Part shown: in pieces, positions 26,201 through 33,116 of the stretch
How positions within the stretch are numbered: position 1 is the stretch's first letter
Layout: each line of letters opens with the position of its first letter
Source of the DNA: CAVQGF01 sp045807945
GTDB taxonomy: Bacteria > Acidobacteriota > Terriglobia > Terriglobales > Acidobacteriaceae
DNA: 46,647 nt
Assembly: GCA_045807945.1 (NCBI GenBank)
Contig: JBJMGI010000113.1
Coordinates: 1 to 46,647 of the forward strand
Direction of reading: 5' to 3'
The notes under the pieces: generated by a model
What the model was told of the DNA's origin: nothing
The model's database searches: none
The model's input: only the letters and a program-made list of their open reading frames with translations
Made by a program: the position numbers and the translations under genes

Positions 26201-26367
26201 GAGGCCGATGTCCCACCCAAGGTGTGCGCCGAAATATAGAGGCGCTCAACATCGTCCGGCACGGGATAGGGATCATGCAGGATGCCGGAGTACTCCCGCA
26301 GGAACTGCAGGTGCTCGCTAGCCTCCTGCAAGAACAGCTCGACGAATTCTTGTCCCGGCGTCGTCAT
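23209..26367 (-). CDS. cheA: Hybrid CheA kinase with two Hpt domains and C-terminal receiver
   Basis: A 1052-residue central kinase. In order: Hpt1 (H48 in SAHTLGGTSASYG), a variable linker, Hpt2 (His near 256 in MHTVKGSAAQVG), dimerisation helices with a Tyr/Ser-rich insertion (near YPFRGGYSSYSHSYDQS), HATPase (HLVRNSVAHGLE, DDGKGIDYERV, LAGRGVGLDVV), a CheW-like domain, and a receiver (VVVLADDSISVRKFV, VITDLEMPRTNG). Hybrid CheA-REC kinases of this sort occur in Frz and Chp/Pil systems, where the receiver can act as a phosphate sink. ATG 26367 lies 2 nt after the cheR stop; the open frame upstream lies inside cheR. Confidence 0.95.
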   Translation of the reverse strand: MTTPGQEFVELFLQEASEHLQFLREYSGILHDPYPVPDDVERLYISAHTLGGTSASYGYPLFSEIAGKLAHIFQYAMNATITTEAAGPLVEFISEGIAVLESDLLMISANAIEAVEEINAFKEKYPFAFQQAAVEEQQQVEYSAPEPAPAAETQVEEQVLTPDGHWVPRSQVEGSGSQVAQPAPVVARVPQRPAVHHVTAAEIPDLPEDGEIPAEILEFFVPEAEEHLAVVTECLLSLEANPGPEQIHRLFRAMHTVKGSAAQVGLQRIARVAHRAEDLVGRLRDGLLRPSAQIIDICLESVDTLKKFLYRQWPDDATMQASVKSLLARIATLAPEETEDQVGGPTEQQGAEVPVMETAIVPSTEVPAHVAPEKDLAEELVAKGVPSALPQSKSIRIALERLDQMMNAVGELVINRTRMLGRLAELEKLADVLNFSKARMSDKVTEFQEKHEFSKIGAVPAQQPMQMQYDQFSHGISQDSYPFRGGYSSYSHSYDQSLADFSELEMDRYDDFNILSRSLTEISADITEVLTQLDGFVRRVDSDIDEFTKLAHRLQDEITQARMVPIGNLYTRISRTVRDAAKASGKHVELALDGAETELDNNIIQQISDPLVHLVRNSVAHGLEKPEDRYHAGKPEQGNVAVRAYHRGNHIYIEVEDDGKGIDYERVRATAIENGLLATDSEVSERELLEFLFHPGFSTAKRKTELAGRGVGLDVVRANIEQLNGEIDIETEKGRGTRFTLKVPLTLIISQALFVRCGESMFAMPLAFVEEIRRLRPEEIEEVGGKLLTKVRDVVTEVVRLDTSLGLPRVEPINGFMRMVIVNVGGRQVGVIVEDVIRKDEIVIKNMGEYLRNVKMFPGATIAPDGSLILLIDVNRLVAGEAIERRPLMTSSAAARIFTPGAAAVAHGAIPAAAIDEVPEEKVVVLADDSISVRKFVGRMLEKVGYRVKLAADGLEALEIVTQMKCDLVITDLEMPRTNGYELISHMRQNAATRHIPIMVVTSRAGAKHRERALKDGAAAFMVKPVQEDAFVAEVAALIGGASQAAAVGSVQ

Positions 26368-26369
26368 CT

Positions 26370-27236
26370 TCAGTCCCCTGCCGCCTTGCGTGCCGCGCCC
26401 GTATTCGGCTTCTGATACAGAATGCAATCGCCGTGCGTTGTGGTATCGAATTTCACCGGCAGCTTCGCCACCGACTCAGCGTGTCCAACGAAGAGATATC
26501 CACCCGGCTCCAGATATTCGTAAAAACGCTGGATGAGCGCGCCGCGGCGGTCTTCGCTGAAATAGATCATCACGTTCATGCAGAAAATAATGTCGAAGCG
26601 TCCCATGTACACGGTCTGCGCCAGGTTCATCTGCGCGAACGAGACCATGTTGCGGATCCGCGGCTTCACCACGTACCCATCACCGGACTTCGTGAAATGC
26701 GTCTCGGCTTTAAGGCCGATCGCTTCCACCTCGCGCCGCGAGTAGAGACCCGCTTCGGCGACGCTCAGCGCCTTGCGGCTGATGTCGGTCGCCATGATGT
26801 TGATGTTCCAGGCCTCGGCGAACTCGATGGAGTCGCAAATAGTCATCGCGATCGAGTACGGCTCTTCACCGGTGGCGCACCCCGCGCTCCAGATACGAAG
26901 GCTGCGCGGGTTCTCCCAAAACTTTTTCATGTGCATCTCGGGAAGAACCTTCTTCTCGAGCGCGTGATAGATCGAGGGATACCGGAAGAACGACGTCTCC
27001 TGCGTGAGCAACCGCTCGATCAGCGAGTCGTACTCCACATTCGAGCTCTTCAGTAGCCGGGTCAAGTCTGTGCCATGTGCGACTTTTTTCGCGTCCATGT
27101 GCTCGCGCACGCGCAACGAGAAAAAGCGTTCGCGCGAGGAATCGAAAAGGATCCCCGAGCGCTTCTCGATGAGCGCCTTGATCTCCGAGAGCTCGTGCTC
27201 GGTGACGTTCGGCCCGGTAATGGTTTTCTCGATCAT
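26370..27236 (-). CDS. cheR: CheR, chemoreceptor methyltransferase (operon A)
   Basis: Methylates receptor glutamates using S-adenosylmethionine. The 288-residue protein has the helical N-terminal domain (FDSSRERFFSLRVREHM, LLTQETSFFRYPS) and the SAM-binding domain with WSAGCATGEEPYSIAM, ATDISRKAL, DIIFCMNVMIYFSEDRR and GGYLFVGHAESV. No C-terminal TPR or pentapeptide-binding extension is present. It lies between the chemoreceptor gene (28-nt gap) and cheA (2-nt gap). It is distinct from the operon C CheR, so each operon appears self-sufficient for adaptation. Confidence 0.95.
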   Translation of the reverse strand: MIEKTITGPNVTEHELSEIKALIEKRSGILFDSSRERFFSLRVREHMDAKKVAHGTDLTRLLKSSNVEYDSLIERLLTQETSFFRYPSIYHALEKKVLPEMHMKKFWENPRSLRIWSAGCATGEEPYSIAMTICDSIEFAEAWNINIMATDISRKALSVAEAGLYSRREVEAIGLKAETHFTKSGDGYVVKPRIRNMVSFAQMNLAQTVYMGRFDIIFCMNVMIYFSEDRRGALIQRFYEYLEPGGYLFVGHAESVAKLPVKFDTTTHGDCILYQKPNTGAARKAAGD

Positions 27237-27264
27237 CAGTTCCTATTCGTCTTGAGCAAAACCG

Positions 27265-28698
27265 TTAGCGCCGTCCTGCTGTCATCTCCATGACGTTCGC
27301 GCCGCCGCTCGCACCGCCGCTAATGCGGAATTGCGAGAGGGCCTCGTTCAATTGCTCCGAGAGCTTCACCATGTTCTCGACCGTGCGTGCCGTCTGCCGC
27401 GCGCCCTGCGAGGTCTGGCGGGTGATGTTCGAAATGATCTGCATCGCGTTCGCCACACCTTCCGTGCCGCGCACCTGCTGCTTCGAAGCGAGCGAGATCT
27501 CCTGTACCAGTTCCGCAGATTGCCGCACCACGCTCGAGATCGCCTCCAGCGCTTTGCCGGCCTGGTCAGCCAACCGTGCCCCGACTTCCACTTCCTTCGT
27601 TCCCTCTTCCATTACGACGACCGCTTCGTTCGTCTCGGCCTGAATGGCCTTGATCAGCGCAGCGATATCTTTGGTTGCAGTGCGTGAGTGCTCAGCCAGC
27701 TTGCGGACTTCGTCAGCGACGACCGCGAACCCGCGTCCGGCTTCACCCGCGCGCGCCGCTTCGATAGCAGCGTTGAGCGCGAGCAGGTTGGTTTGTTCGG
27801 TGATGTCGTTGATGACGCTGATGATCTCGGAAATCTCGAGTGACCGATCGCCCAGTGACTTGATCTTCTTCGCCGTCGCCTGCACCGACGCGCGAATGCG
27901 CTGCATGCCTTCCAGTGTGTCGCGTACGGCGCGGTTGCCTTGCTCGGCAGCGTCGAGTGCGCGGCGCGCGGCTTCCGCCGAGGCTTCCGCGTTGTTCGAG
28001 ACCTGCTTCATCGAGACCGTAAGCTCTTCCACGGCGGACGAAGTGTTCGTGATCTCCTGGTCCTGTTGAGTGGCGCCGGTCGACATCTCTTCTGACGACA
28101 CGAGGATCTCGTTCGCGCTCGAGGAGACATCGATCGCGCCTTTGCGGACTCGCTCGAGCACCTTCGTGAAGTTATCGAGCATGTAGTTGACCGAGTCAAC
28201 CACATTGCCAAGGGCGTCAGACGTGACTTTCCCGCGTAGCGTCAAGTCGCCTCGGGCGATCTGGCTGGTGATAGTCAAGAAGTCCGTCACGCTCTTCTGC
28301 AACGACTCCTGCGCTTCTTGATTGAAAACCGCGCGCGAAACTTTTTCGGCGGTGCGGTTCAGGTTCTCGGCGATAAAGCCGAAGTCGTCGGTGGATTCGA
28401 CGTCTGCCTTGGCGCGGTAATCACCATTGGCGAGCCGCTCTGAGAACTCCGAAAGCTCCTTCACGGGCTTCGCGACGCGCGCACCGGTGACCCAGAAGAC
28501 GGCGGCGGCCGCGAGTACCAGTACCAGCAGCGCCATCAGCATCTTCATGGGCGTATCGCCCTGGGCAGAAAACGCGTCCCAGATGGCCAAGCCACCAGAC
28601 GTGCGTCCTGCGCTGTAAGCGAGCGCCATCAGAATGATTAAAGCCAGCGCATTTCCCATCGCCAGCATGGTGAGGGTCGAACTCAACCGACCTTTCAT
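27265..28698 (-). CDS. Methyl-accepting chemotaxis protein with minimal periplasmic part
   Basis: A 477-residue chemoreceptor. GGGAGGAAGTT ahead of the ATG at 28698 decides the start. Two membrane helices (about residues 10-28 and 50-70) enclose only ~20 periplasmic residues, so it has no usual ligand-binding domain. Two HAMP-like segments follow (VAKPVKELSEFSERLANGDY and a second near IARGDLTLRG), then the long signalling coiled coil with hairpin tip TEQTNLLALNAAIEAARAG. It ends without an NWETF-type tether. Signal input is probably within the membrane or through partner proteins, as for FrzCD or PilJ-type receptors. Confidence 0.93.
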   Translation of the reverse strand: MKGRLSSTLTMLAMGNALALIILMALAYSAGRTSGGLAIWDAFSAQGDTPMKMLMALLVLVLAAAAVFWVTGARVAKPVKELSEFSERLANGDYRAKADVESTDDFGFIAENLNRTAEKVSRAVFNQEAQESLQKSVTDFLTITSQIARGDLTLRGKVTSDALGNVVDSVNYMLDNFTKVLERVRKGAIDVSSSANEILVSSEEMSTGATQQDQEITNTSSAVEELTVSMKQVSNNAEASAEAARRALDAAEQGNRAVRDTLEGMQRIRASVQATAKKIKSLGDRSLEISEIISVINDITEQTNLLALNAAIEAARAGEAGRGFAVVADEVRKLAEHSRTATKDIAALIKAIQAETNEAVVVMEEGTKEVEVGARLADQAGKALEAISSVVRQSAELVQEISLASKQQVRGTEGVANAMQIISNITRQTSQGARQTARTVENMVKLSEQLNEALSQFRISGGASGGANVMEMTAGRR

Positions 28699-28834
28699 AA
28701 CTTCCTCCCAGGAACAGTGGCAGTGGTCAGTGACCAGCAACCAGTGAAAACCTTTCAATTTTTGCTACCTACTTTTTAACTCCGCCCGCACCCGCCACAA
28801 CTGGCAACTGGGCACCGGCCACTGACAACTGCCT
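28699..28834. repeat. Intergenic ACTG/CAGT-rich repeat cluster
   Basis: The 136-nt gap contains two clusters of short repeats built from CAGTGG, CAACTG and CCAGTG units, at 28715-28746 and 28798-28832, including the perfect palindrome TGGTCA-G-TGACCA at 28724-28736. Between them is an AT-rich stretch. No gene and no sigma-54 element with correct spacing was found. Confidence 0.5.
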
Positions 28835-29353
28835 CTAAATCACCCCAACAGGAAACGCGTCCATCATGCGTTTCAGGTCAAGAGCCAAAGCCAAACGATC
28901 TTCGTGCCGCAACATGCCGGCGCAGTGCGGAATCTCGCGCGGCGCTTCGTCCACCAGCAATGGATCGGAGGTCGTGAAAGTTCCAATCACTTCATCCGCC
29001 GCAACGCCCAATCGAATATCCTCACGCTCACCGTTGCCGCGCATCGAAGCCACCACTACGTGCTTCGGAGGCAGATCAGCGCGGCGGCCTTCCGTGAATG
29101 CAATGTCGATCACCGGCACGATCGAGCCGCGCAGGTTGAAGATGCCCATCATGAACATGGGCGCGAGCGGCATCTTTGTCACGGTCGGCCACTCCACCAC
29201 CTCTTCAACATCGAGCACCGAAAGGCAAAACCGTTCACGGCCGGCGCGGAAGACACAGTATTGCCGCTCCGGCAGCCGCTCTTCGACTTCACCGGAAACA
29301 GCCGCGGTCTCGGTCGGCTGCAGTGGTTCGAGTTGTTGATTGTCGTCAGCCAT
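28835..29353 (-). CDS. cheW: CheW coupling protein (operon A)
   Basis: A 172-residue CheW with an acidic, disordered N-terminal extension (about 1-28) and a full CheW fold: RQYCVFRAGRERFCLSVLDV, MMGIFNLRGSIVPVIDIAF (the canonical NLRG loop), RLGVAADEVIGTF and CAGMLRHEDRLALALDLKRM. It most likely couples the downstream chemoreceptor to the hybrid CheA. It starts 4 nt after the cheY stop. This is the best-conserved of the three CheW-type proteins in this operon. Confidence 0.92.
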   Translation of the reverse strand: MADDNQQLEPLQPTETAAVSGEVEERLPERQYCVFRAGRERFCLSVLDVEEVVEWPTVTKMPLAPMFMMGIFNLRGSIVPVIDIAFTEGRRADLPPKHVVVASMRGNGEREDIRLGVAADEVIGTFTTSDPLLVDEAPREIPHCAGMLRHEDRLALALDLKRMMDAFPVGVI

Positions 29354-29357
29354 TGCT

Positions 29358-29723
29358 CTACGCGCCTATAAATTTCACTACTTGCCCCAAAAGCTCTTCG
29401 GCTTTGAACGGCTTCACTACGTAACCGTCCGCGCCCTGCTGCTGCGCCCAAAACTTATCGCTGTCGGTGCTCTTGGAGCTCACCAATACCACCGGGATCC
29501 GCCCGAACTCGGCGTGTCCCTTTAGTTCGCGGCATGCCTGGAAGCCGTTGCGTCCCGGCATAACCACGTCCATCAAAATCAGGTTCGGCCGCTCGACTTC
29601 CACCGCCTGCTCCAGCCGCATCGGATCGTTGATCGAGACCAGCCAATATCCGGCGCGGCTCAGCACCGCTTCCATCAGCTTGATCTCCGCCGGCGAATCA
29701 TCAACGATCAATATCTTTTTCAT
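29358..29723 (-). CDS. CheY-like single-domain response regulator (operon A)
   Basis: A 121-residue stand-alone receiver with D8-D9, phospho-acceptor D52 (LILMDVVMPGRNG), the Ser switch (VLVSSKS) and the conserved Lys in VVKPFKAEEL. No output domain, so it acts by protein contact or as an intermediate in phosphotransfer. It sits 6 nt after the gene for the ATPase-less kinase-like protein and 4 nt before cheW. It could accept phosphate from the hybrid CheA or exchange it with the neighbouring dimerisation-domain protein. Confidence 0.92.
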   Translation of the reverse strand: MKKILIVDDSPAEIKLMEAVLSRAGYWLVSINDPMRLEQAVEVERPNLILMDVVMPGRNGFQACRELKGHAEFGRIPVVLVSSKSTDSDKFWAQQQGADGYVVKPFKAEELLGQVVKFIGA

Positions 29724-29729
29724 TCTTGC

Positions 29730-30452
29730 CTAAGCTCCGGACGCCAACGCCGTCCGCGGTTTCCTTTTTTCGTCGCTCGAGTTCTTGTCCGCCATCTGCA
29801 TCTCCGTCTCGATCGAGGAGAAGCGCTGCAGGATCTCGTGCAGCCGCAGCGACATCGAGCGAATGGTCTCGATCTGCTCACGCACATCCGCCGAGATCGC
29901 GCCCGGCTCCATCAGCAGCAACTCCGAATTTCCCAGGATCGAGGTCAGCGCGTTGTTGCAGCTGTGCCGCATCTCGATCATGTAACGCCCCAGCGTCGCC
30001 TCGCGCTGGCTCTCCGCATTCGACGATTCCGCGCGTTTAGCCCGCTGCTGCGCCTCGTGAAATCGGAGTGCCTCAGCGCCGAGCGTCACCAATCCGTCCA
30101 CCCAGCCATCGTTCTGCCGCACGACGAGAACGTGTGCTTCATTTCCATTCGCCAGTGCCGCCGATTCTGAATCGCTCGCCAGCAAGATCACCGCCGCATC
30201 TGTCGAGACGCAGGTCGATAAAACCTTCTGCAATCTTCCACCGCCTACCGGACCTATGATGGACAACCCGAACCGGCCTTCCACCGACTTATTCAGCAGC
30301 GAACTGTTGACCAGCGTGAACGCGGGGACATGCCGCTCCATCTGCCAGCGCGCCACCACCATACGCGAGAACTCCGCGTCATCGGTCACCATGAGAACGC
30401 TTTGCTGGCCAGTCGCGGTCAACAGCTCTCGATCATTGCCTTTTGCTTTCAC
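29730..30452 (-). CDS. Kinase-like dimerisation/phosphotransfer protein lacking an ATPase domain
   Basis: About 240 residues from a GTG at 30452, preceded by CTAAGG; an ATG at 30536 is in frame but lies inside the upstream gene. The N-terminal half resembles a receiver fold without its Asp/Lys set (SVLMVTDDAEFSRMVV, then LSIIGPVGGG). The C-terminal half is a histidine-kinase-type dimerisation helical pair with an H-box-like MRHSCNNALTSILGNSELL; the residue after His is Ser rather than Glu/Asp. No N, G1 or G2 box follows. It could be a phosphotransferase like Spo0B/ChpT or a scaffold; both are inference. Confidence 0.7.
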   Translation of the reverse strand: MKAKGNDRELLTATGQQSVLMVTDDAEFSRMVVARWQMERHVPAFTLVNSSLLNKSVEGRFGLSIIGPVGGGRLQKVLSTCVSTDAAVILLASDSESAALANGNEAHVLVVRQNDGWVDGLVTLGAEALRFHEAQQRAKRAESSNAESQREATLGRYMIEMRHSCNNALTSILGNSELLLMEPGAISADVREQIETIRSMSLRLHEILQRFSSIETEMQMADKNSSDEKRKPRTALASGA

Positions 30453-30469
30453 AGTTACCTTAGCCTCGG

Positions 30470-32524
30470 CTACTTCAACTTTCCCGCTTCGTCCACCAAT
30501 GCCATCAGTCGTTTCGTTGTCGCTGCTAGATTGCACGCGGCATCAATGTCGTTCATTGCCTTGGCGACCGCGATTTGCGCTTGTATTTTTTCCGCCTCCA
30601 CCTGCGCCTGCCATAACGCTGCACGCAGAGGCTCGGTATTGCCGCTGTACTTCGATTGGTCGATCGCGGTCAGCAGTACTGCACGAGCTGCGACGGCGCG
30701 CCGCAGAACGTCTGCGGTAACGTCTGCCCCTGTGGCGAATGCAGTCACTTCCCAGGAGGAAAGCAATAGCTTGAGCGGACCGATCACGATGGTGGCGACC
30801 CCGCCCTGCCGCGGCGCTAAAGTGGTGATCTGTTCCTGTATCTGTGTGCGGTAGGAATCGATCTCCCGCGTCGCTAACGCGGGAGCGGCCGCTGCTCCTC
30901 CTCCAGCGCCCACAGGGGCCGGCGGTCCGATCTGCGCTTCAGCAGCCTTGATAGCAGCTTCGTATGCTTCGAGCTCGAGCTCTTCCTGTGTTTTCGGACG
31001 GGCTGCCTCGGCTGTTATCTTCGGGGCTTGTTCTGATTCCTGCGCCGGTTTCGCTTCTGCCCCTTTACGTTCGTTCTCTTCTGCTTCGAGCCGGGCGAAT
31101 TCTGCCTCGTACTCTTCCTTCTCTTTGCGCTTGCAGTCTTCTTCTTCGCGTCGCACCTTCTCTTCTGTGTCGCGCTTCGCCTGCTCCTCTGCTTCGCGAG
31201 CTCGGCGCGCTTTCTCTTCCGCCTGGTGTTTGTCTTTTTCTTCAGCATCGCGGATGGCGCGCTCATAAGCGTCAAGGTGCTCGGCTTCCTCGTTCTCGCG
31301 CTTCGCCTTTGCATCCGCCTCCAGCCACTCACGTTCTTGACGCTGGCGCTCAGCTTCTTCCGCTTCCTTGCGGGCGCGCTCCTCAGCTTGCTGACGTGCA
31401 CTCTCTTCCGCTGCAAGACGCTCGCGCTCTTCCGCCTCGCGCTTCGCCTGGGATTCGTGCCGCTCGCGCTCTTCAAGTTCGCGCTTGGCATGGGCCTCAG
31501 CATCCAAACGCGCCTGTTTTTCTGCGTCGCGTCGCGCTATCTCTTCGGCCTCAAGCCGTGCCTTTTCTTCCATCGCTTTTCGCGTTTGTTCTGCAGCTGC
31601 CGCGTGCGCCTTTTCCTGCTCCTCGCGCTGCAGCTTCTCTGCAAGCACCTGATTCAGCCGGTCTTCGACGATAGTGCGTACGTCTACCAGTTGCTTGAAA
31701 CTCTGCCCTGCCGCATACGCGGCGTGAAATGCCTTCTTCCACTCGTGACAGATACTGCGCAGATGCTCAATGGTTTCTTTGTCGGAGAGTCCGGCCTTGC
31801 TGCAATCGATAGCGGCTACGCCGTTCACTTCCAAGTCGCGCAATGTCGTGCGGATGGCGTGGAGGTCGGCGGCGATCATGCGCACAAAACCACGCCGCGC
31901 CAGGAAATTAAATCGCGTGATCGCGACCAGGGCTGTTGGGCCGAAGTACATCTCGCCGGAAGAGACTTTCAGCAGGCGCGTCTCGTCCAGGATGCCTTTA
32001 CTCAGCAGCTCGCGGATGCTTTGGCAGTGCTCAATCTCTATCAGGCATTGGTCGAGTGGCTCGAGCCACTTCGGCGTGTGCATGCCGACTTCACCGATCA
32101 CCGGCTCCAGTGTCGCGGCACAATCTTCAAAGCTGACTGGTTTGTCGTAGAACCCAGGAGGCGCTACTGCCCCCAGGTATTGCACCAGCAGGAAATCCAC
32201 TTTGTCGCGGTCGGCGTCTACTTTGCTTTCTTTTTCCAGATGGCGCGCGATCATCACGCGCAGGTTCTCTTCCGTCCCGAGACGCGTAGTCTGCAGAAGC
32301 TGCCGCAGCTGATGCACGTGTACACGCTCGTCCATCTGCTTGAACCAGTTCCAAACCCGCTCCATTGCTTCAGGTTCGGCGCGGTTGATCGGGGATTCCA
32401 ACTCCGGACAGGGTGGCACGCCCAGGTCGAACTTCTGCTGCAGCGCTCCGTAGAGGACGTAGAGCCGGCGCGCATCGCGCCACTGCCCCGCCAATTCCGT
32501 CAATTGATGTGTTGCCGATGCCAT
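30470..32524 (-). CDS. Long coiled-coil protein, Glu/Lys/Arg/Ala-rich
   Basis: A 684-residue protein from the ATG at 32524 (7 nt after the previous stop); an in-frame ATG at 32569 would overlap the upstream gene. Residues about 1-255 look globular and helical (for example WNWFKQMDERVHVHQLRQLL and SSGEMYFGPTALVAI). About 265-540 is an almost unbroken charged heptad region of repeated EEKARLEAEE/RKEAEEAERQ-type units. The last ~120 residues, after a Gly/Ala/Pro-rich hinge (PPAPVGAGGGAAAAPA), form another helical domain. No family recognised. Its position suggests a scaffold or polar-localisation factor for the chemosensory array, comparable in role to AglZ or FrzS. Confidence 0.82.
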   Translation of the reverse strand: MASATHQLTELAGQWRDARRLYVLYGALQQKFDLGVPPCPELESPINRAEPEAMERVWNWFKQMDERVHVHQLRQLLQTTRLGTEENLRVMIARHLEKESKVDADRDKVDFLLVQYLGAVAPPGFYDKPVSFEDCAATLEPVIGEVGMHTPKWLEPLDQCLIEIEHCQSIRELLSKGILDETRLLKVSSGEMYFGPTALVAITRFNFLARRGFVRMIAADLHAIRTTLRDLEVNGVAAIDCSKAGLSDKETIEHLRSICHEWKKAFHAAYAAGQSFKQLVDVRTIVEDRLNQVLAEKLQREEQEKAHAAAAEQTRKAMEEKARLEAEEIARRDAEKQARLDAEAHAKRELEERERHESQAKREAEERERLAAEESARQQAEERARKEAEEAERQRQEREWLEADAKAKRENEEAEHLDAYERAIRDAEEKDKHQAEEKARRAREAEEQAKRDTEEKVRREEEDCKRKEKEEYEAEFARLEAEENERKGAEAKPAQESEQAPKITAEAARPKTQEELELEAYEAAIKAAEAQIGPPAPVGAGGGAAAAPALATREIDSYRTQIQEQITTLAPRQGGVATIVIGPLKLLLSSWEVTAFATGADVTADVLRRAVAARAVLLTAIDQSKYSGNTEPLRAALWQAQVEAEKIQAQIAVAKAMNDIDAACNLAATTKRLMALVDEAGKLK

Positions 32525-32531
32525 CGTTCGT

Positions 32532-32873
32532 CTATCTCTGAATGATCCAATTTGCGATGTGCCGGACAAATCGCGCGGCGACCGCCGTGCGTCCTTCCTG
32601 ATACTGCACCGCTACAACCTTGGCTTCCGCGGAGAGTGAGCCGTCGGTGTTCTCGAGCTTCACTCCATCTTCAAATTCCAGTGGCAAGCTCGATGAGAAC
32701 AATGCCTCGTCGGGAGTACCGAACTCAATCACGGTTTGTTCGCTGAGCGCGACGCCTTGCTTCATCCCGATCACCCGCACCGGGATCCGCACCGGGCTGG
32801 CTTCCGGAAAGAATTGCGCAAGTCCTGCGACTGCCGAACCCCCTCGCGACGCTGCTACCGCTTGATTTGCCAC
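32532..32873 (-). CDS. Small beta-rich protein, PilZ-like, first gene of operon A
   Basis: A 113-residue protein from the GTG at 32873, chosen because GAGGAG lies 6 nt upstream; a GTG at 32909 is also in frame but without such a site. After a short Ala/Gly-rich start it is mostly beta: VRIPVRVIGMKQG, TVIEFGTPDEALFSS, LPLEFEDGVKLEN and AKVVAVQYQEGRTAVAARF. The second half resembles the PilZ barrel, but the c-di-GMP motifs RxxxR and D/NxSxxG are not clear. It is the first gene after the sigma-54-type promoter at 32947-32962 and 7 nt before the coiled-coil gene. Confidence 0.65.
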   Translation of the reverse strand: MANQAVAASRGGSAVAGLAQFFPEASPVRIPVRVIGMKQGVALSEQTVIEFGTPDEALFSSSLPLEFEDGVKLENTDGSLSAEAKVVAVQYQEGRTAVAARFVRHIANWIIQR

Positions 32874-32946
32874 AACCGCTCCTCGCCCGCTCGCATGCCC
32901 GGCAGACACGGACGTGTGCCCGCCGGCGAGCCAGCATTAGTGTCAA

Positions 32947-32962
32947 TGCACGAGGGCAGCCA
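32947..32962 (-). promoter_or_regulatory. Sigma-54 (-24/-12) promoter for operon A
   Basis: The minus strand reads TGGCTGCCCTCGTGCA: the invariant GG and GC are exactly 10 nt apart, within TGGC and TGCA. The match to the consensus TGGCAC-N5-TTGCA is partial. Predicted transcription starts near 32937, about 64 nt before the GTG at 32873. The nearest TGTCTCA site lies 84 nt upstream of the -24 GG. Confidence 0.6.
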
Positions 32963-33040
32963 TAATGGTGGTGTTTGGATAATGATGTAAGTAGCTGAAA
33001 GGAAAGGAAGTGTCTAGCATTTAACCGCTGCGGGAAGGCT

Positions 33041-33116
33041 CAACTGTCTCAAGTTGATACGCCTGTCTCATCCGAAATCGCCCGATTGGGCTGCCAGATG
33101 GGTGAGACAGGTCTCA
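33041..33116 (-). promoter_or_regulatory. Cluster of TGAGACA/TGTCTCA sites upstream of operon A
   Basis: TGTCTCA occurs at 33045-33051 (inside the inverted repeat CAACT-GTCTCA-AGTTG, 33041-33056) and at 33064-33070; TGAGACA-G-GTCTCA lies at 33103-33116, overlapping the stop of the sigma-54 regulator gene. Start-to-start spacings of 19 and 39 bp are close to whole helical turns. These look like enhancer sites for an NtrC-family activator. Confidence 0.65.

Noticed and set aside
28770..28834. Possible sigma-54 element TGGCCGGTGCCCAGTTGCC ahead of the operon A chemoreceptor
   Set aside because: The GG-to-GC distance is not 10 nt in either possible reading, which sigma-54 does not tolerate.
31226..32545. 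Open frame of 439 codons on the plus strand over the coiled-coil gene
   Set aside because: Antisense of a repetitive GAG/CGC-rich coiled-coil region gives leucine-rich pseudo-membrane stretches; no start site support.
33063..33111. CCTGTCTCA ... TGAGACAGG read as a terminator stem
   Set aside because: The loop would be over 30 nt and no T-run follows. The same motif recurs upstream of operon C, so protein-binding sites explain it better.
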